The notes under the pieces were generated by a model. That model had not been told where the DNA came from. It saw nothing but the letters and a program-made list of their open reading frames with translations, and did not search any database. This document shows positions 18,094-26,111 of a stretch of DNA of 64,000 bases, in pieces (positions within the stretch are counted from its first letter, which is position 1; every line of letters starts with the position of its first letter). Made by a program: the position numbers and the translations under genes. Source of the stretch: Paractinoplanes pyxinae. Its GTDB lineage: Bacteria; Actinomycetota; Actinomycetes; Mycobacteriales; Micromonosporaceae. Where the stretch lies: positions 173,497 to 237,496 of the forward strand of contig NZ_JAPNTZ010000017.1 of NCBI RefSeq assembly GCF_026626335.1, read 5' to 3'.

Positions 18094-19002
18094 GTGGCCG
18101 AGAACATCCCCCCGCTGCCCGACTTCACGCGCTGGCCGTCGTTCCCCTTCGAAGGCGATATGAGGGTCAAGCCATTGGCTGCGCCCGTCGCCGTCGAGCC
18201 ACCTCGGAGCGGCGAGGACGCGGCGGATTGCGTCGCATGCAATACGCCCGACGAGGCCTACATCTGGGTGAGTGAACGCTGGCGAGTACGGGCCATGGAC
18301 CGGCCCACTGGGCTGCCGATGGTCCTCATCTTGGAGTGCCGGTCTCACCTCGACATCGGCGACCTGCCCAACCTTCTCGCGGCCGAGCTCGGCGTGATGA
18401 CGGTCCGCCTCGAGCGCGCGATTCGGTCCCTTGATGGCGTTGCTCGGGTTCACGTGAATCGCTGGGGCGACGGCTCGGCCCACTTGCACATGTGGTTCCT
18501 CGCCCGACCGCAGGGCCGGCTTCAACTGCGCGGCACTTTCCTGACGTTGTGGGACGACATCCTGCCCGCGATTCCAGAGCAGCAGTGGCGGGAGAACCTG
18601 GCCCTAGTGGCGGCTTGGCTGGCCGACTTCGGCGGCACCGCTATCGCAGAGCCGCCGCACATCCAGTGGGAGTCGCCCTCCACCATCAACTACGCCAGCG
18701 ACCGATCCGCCGCGACAAATGATGAGCCGTACGCAGAACCCGCGCAACCGACTGCCAACCACGGCGCTGAGCCGCATTCCGAGCGAGCGCGCCCAACCGC
18801 CCCCGAGCGCACGCATTCGACGCCTGGGGCCGCACGGACAAATGACGAGGCCGAACACCCAGCCTTCGTGGCCGAGCCAGGTAGCCACCACACAGGCGGA
18901 GTCATCGCCGATTCCATCCCCGCTCAGCGCTCCAACACGACAACGCCAGAACAACCGGCGGCGACCACCAACCCCACTCAGGCTCAAGCGCCGACCACCT
19001 AA
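18094..19002 (+). CDS. HIT-like (histidine-triad fold) protein with disordered tail
   Basis: A 302-residue protein. Residues 1-200 resemble the HIT superfamily of nucleotide hydrolases and transferases: a CxxC pair (DCVACNTPDEAY, about 47-58), a typical HIT helix (HLDIGDLPNLLAAELGVMTVRLERAI), and GDGSAHLHMWFLARPQG where the HxHxH triad would be. Only two histidines are kept (HLHMW), so catalytic competence is doubtful. The last 100 residues are Pro/Ala/Thr/Glu-rich and probably disordered. The start is GTG without a Shine-Dalgarno; TAAGGT lies 7 bases upstream, as in leaderless transcripts. It is the only convincing gene in the island. Confidence 0.7.
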   Translation: MAENIPPLPDFTRWPSFPFEGDMRVKPLAAPVAVEPPRSGEDAADCVACNTPDEAYIWVSERWRVRAMDRPTGLPMVLILECRSHLDIGDLPNLLAAELGVMTVRLERAIRSLDGVARVHVNRWGDGSAHLHMWFLARPQGRLQLRGTFLTLWDDILPAIPEQQWRENLALVAAWLADFGGTAIAEPPHIQWESPSTINYASDRSAATNDEPYAEPAQPTANHGAEPHSERARPTAPERTHSTPGAARTNDEAEHPAFVAEPGSHHTGGVIADSIPAQRSNTTTPEQPAATTNPTQAQAPTT

Positions 19003-20240
19003 GAAAGGCTTGCGTCCGGGTGGTGCGATGCCCTGCTGAGGCGTCCGGGGCAATGACCCCGGACGTTCCGCCGGCGCAACGCCGATCACTTAAAGGCGCA
19101 CCGAGCCGAGCAGTTAGCGTCGGGCTAGGCCGGGTCCCGCTGGACCGGCCTATGCCCGAGCCAGATCACGCCGTGCTCAACGGACCGATTCGAGCGGGCC
19201 GCATCGTCGAGCCAACCGCCCTCATCCCGCCGTACTTGGTCGCGTTCGGCCAGGCCGAACCCTGCCGGACAGAACTGTGCGGTCCGCGCTGGCTGACAAC
19301 GTCGCGCAGCCGGGCCCAAATCCGCCGGCACGGATCACGCCCCGGCTGAGCCGGACCGAGCCGAGCCGGCCGGACTGCCGAGCCAAGGGCCGAGCCGATC
19401 GGACCGTACTGGACTAGGGACTGTCCTGCCGATCACGCGGGAGCGATCCGAGGTCAGGTGGCGGCCGAAATCAGCCACCACCTGGGCCACGCCGCAGCTC
19501 TCGTGATCGGCAGGACAGTCCCTAGGCCGAGTTAAGCCGGACCGAGCCGAGGAGCCAGGCTGCCGACCGAGGACCCAGCCGATCGGACGGTGCTGGATTG
19601 GGCCGAGTGAGCCGGACCGAGTCGAGGTCGAGTCAAGCCGGGCCGTGCCGAGGCGGTGGACCATGCCGAACCGAACTGGTCCTAGCCGAGCCGGACTTGA
19701 CCGCGCCGGGTCCGTGTACGACAGGACCGCGCCGCACTGGGGCGGACTTTGTCCATCCAATCCAGAGCGAATGACGAAAAGAGCAGGACCCGGCCGCAGC
19801 GAGCCGGTAGGACCGACCCGCTAGCGATCCGAGTCCGCTGAGCAGAACCGAGCGGAAGCGGCTCGAGCGAACGGTCGAGGACCCGGAGCCGGGAGGAGAC
19901 GAGTCGCACTAAGTGGCGCTGAGCAAGCCACGCCGCGTAGGTGAGGCAGACCAGGCGAGTCGAGTGAACCGAGTGGCACTGGACCGAGCCGGGGTGAGCA
20001 CAACTGGACCTCTCAGGCGCAGCGGATCAGGCGGGGCTCAGGAGGAGATCGGACGAGTTGCGGGAGTCCTCGAACCTGGGCCGCAGTGTTGCGCTCGCCG
20101 GTGACCGAGTTGATCTGGGCGGGCCGAGCGTTATCGAGCTCGGCACCGAGGGCCGCCACTAACCCGTCGAACAGAGACGCGAACCGGCTGACCGTCGCCG
20201 CCCTGAGGCGGGGCTAAGCCGGTGCAGTGGGTGAGCCGAG
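19003..20240. other. Non-coding region of degenerate GCCGA/GCCGG repeats
   Basis: This 1.2-kb stretch is dominated by loosely repeated words such as GAGCCGG, CCGAGCC and GGACCGAG, especially 19340-19720. Frames through it give repetitive Arg/Pro/Gly text with no domain. A MITE-like element is embedded at 19414-19525. I see no gene, and the APH-fold gene begins just after it. Confidence 0.7.
19414..19525. mobile_element. 112-bp MITE-like element with 24-bp perfect inverted repeats
   Basis: The left end starts CTAGGGACTGTCCTGCC (19414-19437 in full) and the right end (19502-19525) is its exact reverse complement over 24 bases. The 64-base interior contains a smaller inverted repeat, CAGGTGG/CCACCTG, around 19454-19484. 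It has no coding capacity. The ends look like insertion-sequence termini (GGGACTGTCC-type), so a non-autonomous relative of an IS is plausible. If CTAG is the target duplication it is palindromic and merges with the repeat. Confidence 0.7.
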
Positions 20241-20312
20241 TTGGGCTGGGCGGATCGTCGGCCGGGTGTAAATCCGGTGGTGTGGGATCGCGTTGAGCAT
20301 CAGGATCTGGCG

Positions 20313-21362
20313 ATGGGCCTTGAGGTTGTCGTGAGTCGGTTCGGGTTGGGGCGGCTTGAGGCGAAGCCGGTGAGGATGGCCGGCGGGCTGTCCAATGAGC
20401 TGTGGCAGGTGCGGACGTCGTCGGGGGTCTTTGCTGTTAAGCGGATGGTCGTCAACGCCGAGCGGCCCGACTTCATCGGCAACGTTGAGGGTGCGTTTCG
20501 GGTTGAGCTTGGGGCTTGGAACGCCGGGGTGGCCACGCCTGAGCCGATTGCTGAACCCGGCAGTGGCCGGGCCCTGGTTCGGGTGGACGGTGAGCTCTTC
20601 CGCGTGCATCGGTGGGTTGACGGGCGAGCGGCGGACTCGGCGGCTGCGCAGGCGGCGGAGCTTCTGGCAGATATTCACGCGGCCGGTGCGCCTCGGTGGG
20701 AAGAGTTCGCGGACCACGGCTGGGACGGCGGGCGCTGGGGTGCGGAAATTGCCAGCCTGGCCGATCGGGTGCGGTCCGCTCCCCTTCAAATGTTGACCGT
20801 TGACAGCCACCGGGATCTGGATCGGAAGAACGCGCTCCGGCGTGGGGACGGCACGCTTCTCGCGCTCGACTGGGACGCGGCTGGACCGGTTGGCGCCGTT
20901 CAGGAAGCGGTTGCAGTCGCGCTCGACTGGGCGGCCACAGAAGCCGGCGACCCCAGCCCGCACGGGGAGGACGACCGGCAGCGCGGCGCGAGTGGGGTGC
21001 CGCATGCGAGGGCGGACTCCGGCGTGCGGCCAGGCAAAGAAGCGCCAGGCAAAGAAGCGCCAGGCAAAGAAGCGCCAGATGTCTCAGCCGCCGGGCAGAA
21101 CGGAGATCGGCGAGTCTCCGACCGAACCGACGCGTTCGCCGACGCGGTGGCGGCCTACTGCCGGCGGAGCGGCGTGGCTGTCCCCGCGGAACCGTGGGTG
21201 TTCGGAGGGTGGGTGGCGGCGCTGGGCGGATGGCTGGACTACAACGCCGACCACCGCGCGGACGAGGAAATCGGGCGAACCGAGATCGCGGCGACCCGGC
21301 GCCGACTGCGGGCGCTGGCCGACAACATGGACGCCTGGCTCGACGCACTTGGTCGCGTGTGA
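20313..21362 (+). CDS. APH/choline-kinase-fold phosphotransferase
   Basis: A 349-residue kinase-like protein of the aminoglycoside phosphotransferase superfamily. The catalytic loop is DSHRDLDRKN (HxDxxxxN) and the metal-binding motif LALDWDAAGP follows at the expected distance; the N-lobe is GGLSNELWQVRTSSGVFAVKRM. The ATG at 20313 is preferred; an in-frame start at 20241 would add 24 poorly conserved residues. Between the core and the C-terminal helices lies an insert with three exact 15-base repeats encoding PGKEA (about 21030-21077). The substrate is unknown, and nothing in the context indicates antibiotic resistance. It converges on ddl. Confidence 0.8.
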   Translation: MGLEVVVSRFGLGRLEAKPVRMAGGLSNELWQVRTSSGVFAVKRMVVNAERPDFIGNVEGAFRVELGAWNAGVATPEPIAEPGSGRALVRVDGELFRVHRWVDGRAADSAAAQAAELLADIHAAGAPRWEEFADHGWDGGRWGAEIASLADRVRSAPLQMLTVDSHRDLDRKNALRRGDGTLLALDWDAAGPVGAVQEAVAVALDWAATEAGDPSPHGEDDRQRGASGVPHARADSGVRPGKEAPGKEAPGKEAPDVSAAGQNGDRRVSDRTDAFADAVAAYCRRSGVAVPAEPWVFGGWVAALGGWLDYNADHRADEEIGRTEIAATRRRLRALADNMDAWLDALGRV

Positions 21363-21371
21363 TCAAGCCGC

Positions 21372-22355
21372 CTAAGAAGTGCGGGCCACGGCCCGTTCGA
21401 CGAGCGTCTTGAGGATCTGGCCCAAGTCTTCGCCGGCGGCCTGCACGGCCAGCGGCAGCAGCGACGTCTCGGTCATGCCGGGCGACACGTTGATGCCGAG
21501 CACCTGGGGCGAACCGTCCTCGGCCACGATCAGATCGACCCGGGAGAGGTCGCGCAGACCCAGAGCCTTGTGCGCGGCCAGCGCCGTCTCGGAGACCCGG
21601 GCCGCCACCTCGGGCGACAACCGGGCCGGCGTGTGCCAGGTGGTCAAGCCGGCCGTGTAGCGCGCCGCGTAGTCGTAGACGCCGTCGCGCGGGACGATCT
21701 CGACGATCGGCAGGGCCTGCGGGCCGCTGCCGAGGTCGACGATGGAGACGGCCACATCCATGCCGGGGACGAACTTCTCCACCAGCGCCGTCGAGTCGTA
21801 CGCGAAACAACCGACCATCGCCGGGGGCAGGGCGCTCTCTTCGCGCACCACCGCGGCGCCCAGGCCGGAACCGCCCTGGGCCGGCTTCACCATCAGGGGC
21901 AGGCCCAGCCTGTCGACGATGCGGTCGAGCACGGCCACCGCGCCCAGCTCGGAGAAGCGGTCGTGCGGCAGCGCCACCCAGTCGGGCGTCGGGATGCCGG
22001 CCTCGCGCAGCATCGACTTGGCCGACGGCTTGTCCCAGGCCAGGCGGGCCGCCCGGGCGTCGCAGCCGACGTAGGGCACACCGCACAGGTCGAGCACGCC
22101 CCGCAGCGAGCCGTCCTCCCCTGTGGCGCCGTGCAGGGCGATCACCACCGCGTCGGGCGGGTCTTCCTGCAGCGAGGGCAGCAGAGTCACGTCGGCGTCG
22201 CGCATCTCGGCACTGAGGCCGGCTGCGCGCAACGCGTCGAGCACCCGACGACCCGACCGCAGCGAGACGTCCCTCTCGTAGGAGAGGCCACCGGCCAGAA
22301 CCATCACACGCACATCGTCACCCACCGAGGAGACCGTACTCATGGAAGAGATCAT
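21372..22355 (-). CDS. ddl: D-alanine--D-alanine ligase-family ATP-grasp protein
   Basis: ATP-grasp ligase making the D-Ala-D-Ala dipeptide for peptidoglycan. The protein has VMVLAGGLSYERDVSLRSG near the start, ALHGATGEDGSLRGVLDLCGVPYVG, the ATP-grasp core LPLMVKPAQGGSGLGAAVV, and a C-terminal GINVSPGMTETSLLP in place of the usual EVNTxPGFTxxS. The start at 22355 overlaps the upstream aminotransferase stop (ATGA) and gives 327 residues; an ATG four codons later is also possible. The non-canonical C-terminal motif and the actinobacterial habit of keeping another ddl near murF suggest a paralogue with a specialised role. Confidence 0.85.
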   Translation of the reverse strand: MISSMSTVSSVGDDVRVMVLAGGLSYERDVSLRSGRRVLDALRAAGLSAEMRDADVTLLPSLQEDPPDAVVIALHGATGEDGSLRGVLDLCGVPYVGCDARAARLAWDKPSAKSMLREAGIPTPDWVALPHDRFSELGAVAVLDRIVDRLGLPLMVKPAQGGSGLGAAVVREESALPPAMVGCFAYDSTALVEKFVPGMDVAVSIVDLGSGPQALPIVEIVPRDGVYDYAARYTAGLTTWHTPARLSPEVAARVSETALAAHKALGLRDLSRVDLIVAEDGSPQVLGINVSPGMTETSLLPLAVQAAGEDLGQILKTLVERAVARTS

Positions 22356-23662
22356 GCCAAGTCGGGGCCGGGAGCATCCGCGGCGGCCGTGCCCCGGCGG
22401 CGCGCGTGCGAGCCGCCGATCGACGGGCCGAAGACCGCGCGCATCGCCAGCTCTTGTTCCATCACGCCGGACAGCCGGCGGATGCCCTCGCGAATGCGTT
22501 CGGGCGAGGAGAACGAGAAGTTGAGCCGCATGTTGCTGCGGCCGGTGCCGTCGGCGTAGAAACCAGTGCCGGGCACATACGCCACGCGGGCGGCGATCGC
22601 GCGCGGCATCATCGCCTTGGAGTCGAGGCCCTCGGGCAGCGTCGCCCACACGAACAGGCCGCCGGTCGGGTGCGTCCAGCTGGTGCCGGGCGGCATCAGG
22701 TCGCGCAGCGAGGTGAGCATGGCGTCGCGCCGCTCGCGGTAGATCTCGCGATACACCTTGATCTGTTCCCGCCACGGCATCGTGGACAGGTACTGCGTCA
22801 CGGCGCCCTGCGCGAACGCGCTCGGGCACAGGACGTTGGCTTCGCTCATCATCACAAGCTTTTCCCGTACGGCGTGGGGCGCGAGAATCCAGCCGACGCG
22901 CAGCCCGGGAGCGAACGTCTTGGAGAACGTGCTCACGTAGAAGACACCCTCACGGCGGCGCGCCCGCATCGGCAGCGGCGCCTCGGACTCGAACGACAAC
23001 ATGCCGTACGGGTCGTCCTCGACCACCAGCAGGCCGGCGCGCTCGCAGATGTCGAGCACCTGTTCGCGCCGCTCATCGGTCAGCGTGACGCCGGCCGGAT
23101 TCTGGAACGTCGGGATCGTGTAGAGGAACTTGGCCTTGCGACCGGACCGCTCGACGGCGGCGATCGCCTCTTCCAGGGCGGCCGGGATCAGTCCCTCGTC
23201 GTCCATCGGCACGTGCTTGACCTGGGCCTGGGCGGCCTGGAAGACGCCGAGCGCGCCCACGTAACTGGGACCCTCGGCCAGAACCACGTCACCCGGGTCG
23301 AGGAACAGGCGGGCCAGCAGGTCGAGCGCCTGCTGACCGCCGACGGTGACCACCACGTCGTCCGGTGAGGCGCCATGGATGCCGGACAGCGCCATGACCT
23401 CGCAGATGCGTTCGCGCAGGTCGACCGTGCCCTGGCCGATGCCGTACTGAAGCGAGTTGGCACCCTGCTCGGCGGCGAGTTTGTTGAGCATCTCGCCCAC
23501 CGCGTCGAGCGGCAGGGCGGCGATGTAGGGCGAACCGCCGGCCAGCGACACGACCTCGGGACGACTGGCCACTGCGAACAGTGCGCGAATTTCGGAGGTG
23601 GTCATGCCACGCACACGACGCGCGTACCGATCGGTGTAGTCGTCCTGGGTAGTGCCGGTCAT
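22352..23662 (-). CDS. PLP-dependent aminotransferase, class I/II (LysN/2-aminoadipate type)
   Basis: A 436-residue fold-type I aminotransferase. It shows PLP-anchoring SFSKTFAPGLRVGWI, with the Schiff-base Lys in SKTF, plus NPAGVTLTDERREQVLDI and VVEDDPYGMLSFE. The N-terminus (RGMTTSEIRALFAVASRPEVVSLAGGSP) is typical of MocR-related standalone aminotransferases; no DNA-binding domain is present. It is the first gene of a two-gene unit with ddl, with overlapping stop and start. A role in D-amino-acid or lysine/aminoadipate metabolism is possible, but the substrate cannot be read from sequence. Confidence 0.88.
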   Translation of the reverse strand: MTGTTQDDYTDRYARRVRGMTTSEIRALFAVASRPEVVSLAGGSPYIAALPLDAVGEMLNKLAAEQGANSLQYGIGQGTVDLRERICEVMALSGIHGASPDDVVVTVGGQQALDLLARLFLDPGDVVLAEGPSYVGALGVFQAAQAQVKHVPMDDEGLIPAALEEAIAAVERSGRKAKFLYTIPTFQNPAGVTLTDERREQVLDICERAGLLVVEDDPYGMLSFESEAPLPMRARRREGVFYVSTFSKTFAPGLRVGWILAPHAVREKLVMMSEANVLCPSAFAQGAVTQYLSTMPWREQIKVYREIYRERRDAMLTSLRDLMPPGTSWTHPTGGLFVWATLPEGLDSKAMMPRAIAARVAYVPGTGFYADGTGRSNMRLNFSFSSPERIREGIRRLSGVMEQELAMRAVFGPSIGGSHARRRGTAAADAPGPDLA

Positions 23663-23836
23663 GCGGCTTCACCTCGCCGGTTGGTGGGACCGAGTGCCGA
23701 TGTCCGATCGTAGCCGTGCGATACGACAGAAGCCCTCGGTTAACCAGTCACCTTGCCCGAGCTGGTCCCGTTCATGACTATTGCGGCGTAGGATCCCACC
23801 CGGGGCGCTGGGCCCGATGACGCCGAGGGGGATGCA

Positions 23837-24505
23837 GTGTCGCGACGCCTGGTCAACCTCACGCTGGACACGCTGGGCGACCTGCCCCGGCCGTGCAGCC
23901 AGTGCGTTTTCTGGGAACTCGACCCGGTGGCGGCCGAACGGGCCTGCGCCTCGGGCGACCCGGGCCTCGAGAAAGAAGCGTGGGTCTCGCAGACCCTGCT
24001 CGAGTGGGGCTCCTGCGGAAAGCTGGCCTACGTCGACGGCATGCCCGCCGGTTTCGTGATGTACGCCCCGCCGGCCTACGTCCCCCGTTCGATGGCCTTC
24101 CCGACCTCGCCGGTCAGCGCCGACGCCGCTCTGCTGATGACCGCGCACGTGGTGGCCTCGTTCGCCGGCGGCGGGCTGGGCCGCATGCTCGTCCAAGGCG
24201 TCGCGCGCGACCTGACCAAGCGCGGGGTGAAGGCGATCGAGGCGTTCGGCGACGCGAAGTTCGGCGAGGCGGACGACGAGAAGCAGCCCGGTTGTGTCGC
24301 CCCGGTCGACTTCTTCCTGTCGGTGGGCTTCAAGACCGTACGCCCGCACCCGCGCTTTCCCCGGCTGCGCCTCGAGCTGCGCACTGCCTTGTCGTGGAAG
24401 TCCGACGTCGAGTACGCATTGGAGAAGCTGCTCGGTTCGATGAGCCCCGAGACGTTGCTGCGGCCGGTGCGTCCAGCCACAGCAACGCGCAGCGTCGAGA
24501 GCTGA
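23837..24505 (+). CDS. GNAT-family N-acetyltransferase
   Basis: A 222-residue protein with a GNAT-like core. VVASFAGGGLGRMLVQGVARDLTKRGVKAIEAFG matches motif A (acetyl-CoA pyrophosphate loop GGGLGRML). A Cys-rich N-terminal segment (PRPCSQCVFWELDP) precedes it. The GTG start follows GAGGGGG at good spacing. In mycobacteria a GNAT gene also lies between parB and cwlM (the Rv3916c position), which supports orthology by synteny. The substrate is unknown. It converges end to end with cwlM. Confidence 0.85.
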   Translation: MSRRLVNLTLDTLGDLPRPCSQCVFWELDPVAAERACASGDPGLEKEAWVSQTLLEWGSCGKLAYVDGMPAGFVMYAPPAYVPRSMAFPTSPVSADAALLMTAHVVASFAGGGLGRMLVQGVARDLTKRGVKAIEAFGDAKFGEADDEKQPGCVAPVDFFLSVGFKTVRPHPRFPRLRLELRTALSWKSDVEYALEKLLGSMSPETLLRPVRPATATRSVES

Positions 24506-25654
24506 TTAGCCCTTGCTCGACAGGGCCATCCGCAGCTGGCGCACGTCGATCGAGCCGGTGGGCACGTCGGCCTCGACCGGGTAGTACATGCGCTGCACGG
24601 CGGCCAGGATGGCCTCGACGATCTGCTCGCGGAACAGCGGGTTGACCAGCCGGTCGCGGTCGAGCGGCGAGGTGAGATAACCCAGATCGACCCGTACGGC
24701 GGGCATGCGGGTCAGACGCAGCAGCTCCCACGTCTTGGCGTGGATCCGGCAGTCACGCATGCCGGTGCGCACCACGATCTCGCGCTGGACCAGATTGGCC
24801 AGCCTCTCCCCCACCGTCGAGCTCAGGCCGCTGCCGGTGCCGTAGTGGTAGGTCGCCACGCCGTCGGCCACCTCGTTGTCGTGACCGTCGAGGTGCAGCG
24901 AGATCAGCAGGTCGGCGCCGAGGCTGTTGGCCAGCCCGGCCCGCTCGGCGCTGCTGATCGACTCGGCCGGCTTGGGCCCGCGGGTGAGGTGGACCCGCAT
25001 GCCGGCCGCGGCGAGCCGGCCCTCCAGGCGGTTGGCCAGGTCGTAGACGAGGTCGGCCTCGCTCCAGCGCAGCGGGCCGTCGGGCACGACGACACCCTGG
25101 TCGTCACCGCCGCCGTGGCCGGGGTCGATCACGATGGTCTTGCCGACCAGATTGGTGCCGGCCTGGCGGAACGCCTCGGCCTCGCGCAGCCACTGCGGGC
25201 GGCCGCCGACGACCTTGCGACCGAGCTGGCGCAGCGCCTTCATGGTCTGCGGGCCGCAGGAGCCGTCCGAGGTCAGGCCGACCTCACGCTGGAACTGGGC
25301 CACCGCGCGGGCCGTGCGGGGGCCGTAGATCGAGTCGGGGCGACCGGAGTCGAAGCCCATCTCGAGCAGGCGTTCCTGCAACGTACGGACGTCCTCGCCG
25401 ACCAATGCGTCGGGCACCGAGTGGAACAGCGTCCGGGCGCCCAGCCGCCACCGGGAGGCGTCGAGCGCGCCCCACGTCTCGTCGCCGACCAGACCGTCCA
25501 CGCCGAGCCCACGGCCCTGCTGGAAGGCCCGCACGGCCGTGTCCATGGCGTCGTCGAAGACATCCCCGGCGGACTCGAGCAGTTCGAGACCGACCAGGAT
25601 CGATCGGATCTCGGCAACGGCCGGGCCGCTGTCTCCACGTCGGATGGAACGCAC
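24506..25654 (-). CDS. cwlM: CwlM-type N-acetylmuramoyl-L-alanine amidase homologue
   Basis: A 382-residue protein with two peptidoglycan-binding domains (RRGDSGPAVAEIRSILVGL at the N-terminus, then EDVRTLQERLLEMGFDSGRPDSIYGPRTARAV) followed by an amidase_3 domain (VIDPGHGGGDDQGVV, later ISLHLDGH). No signal peptide is present, so it is probably cytoplasmic. Mycobacterial CwlM in the same gene context is a phosphorylation-controlled activator of MurA rather than a wall hydrolase; that role here is inferred by synteny. The GTG at 25654 was chosen because the preceding codons look non-coding. Confidence 0.88.
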   Translation of the reverse strand: MRSIRRGDSGPAVAEIRSILVGLELLESAGDVFDDAMDTAVRAFQQGRGLGVDGLVGDETWGALDASRWRLGARTLFHSVPDALVGEDVRTLQERLLEMGFDSGRPDSIYGPRTARAVAQFQREVGLTSDGSCGPQTMKALRQLGRKVVGGRPQWLREAEAFRQAGTNLVGKTIVIDPGHGGGDDQGVVVPDGPLRWSEADLVYDLANRLEGRLAAAGMRVHLTRGPKPAESISSAERAGLANSLGADLLISLHLDGHDNEVADGVATYHYGTGSGLSSTVGERLANLVQREIVVRTGMRDCRIHAKTWELLRLTRMPAVRVDLGYLTSPLDRDRLVNPLFREQIVEAILAAVQRMYYPVEADVPTGSIDVRQLRMALSSKG

Positions 25655-25704
25655 GCGCGACTCCCTAGGAACGAAGGACGACTCTGGGCAGAGTACTCCG
25701 CACA

Positions 25705-25745
25705 CGCCGACGCCCCGCATCCTCGAGGGGCGCGGGGCGTCGGCG
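25705..25745 (-). terminator. Terminator hairpin between trxA and cwlM
   Basis: CGCCGACGCCCCGC (25705-25718) pairs perfectly over 14 bases with 25732-25745 across a 13-base loop. It lies seven bases beyond the trxA stop and upstream of the cwlM start, so it probably ends the trxB-trxA message. Confidence 0.7.
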
Positions 25746-25752
25746 GTGAATA

Positions 25753-26079
25753 TCAGATGGCCGATTCGATGAAGTTGACCAGGGCGCTCTTGGGCTTGGC
25801 GCCGGTGACCGAGCTGACCGGCTCACCACCCTTGAAGATCGTCAGAGTGGGGACCGACATCACCCGGTACGCGCGTGTGGTCTCCGGGTTCTCGTCGATG
25901 TTGACCTGGACGATCTCCACCTTGTCGCCCATCTCTTTGGCGATCTCGGCCAGCAGCGGGTCGACCTTCTTGCAGGGCGCGCACCACTCCGCCCAGAAGT
26001 CGACCAGCACCGGCTTGTCCGCTTGCAGCACGTCGCTCACAAAAGTGGCGTCGGTGACCGCCTTACCTGCAACTCCCAC
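25753..26079 (-). CDS. trxA: Thioredoxin
   Basis: A 108-residue thioredoxin with active site DFWAEWCAPCKKVDPLL (WCAPC in place of the usual WCGPC), the conserved cis-Pro loop MSVPTLTIFKGGE, and normal family length. It is reduced by thioredoxin reductase and donates electrons to cytosolic disulfides. The GTG start follows GGAGGG. It lies 32 bases after trxB, so the two form an operon. Confidence 0.96.
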   Translation of the reverse strand: MGVAGKAVTDATFVSDVLQADKPVLVDFWAEWCAPCKKVDPLLAEIAKEMGDKVEIVQVNIDENPETTRAYRVMSVPTLTIFKGGEPVSSVTGAKPKSALVNFIESAI

Positions 26080-26111
26080 TACGACCCTCCAGGTCTTCTT
26101 GCCGCGTCTCT

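Noticed and set aside
18446..18461. parS-like word GGTTCACGTGAATC inside the HIT-like gene
   Set aside because: Both half-sites have mismatches outside the TTCACGTGAA core; likely too weak and coding-constrained.
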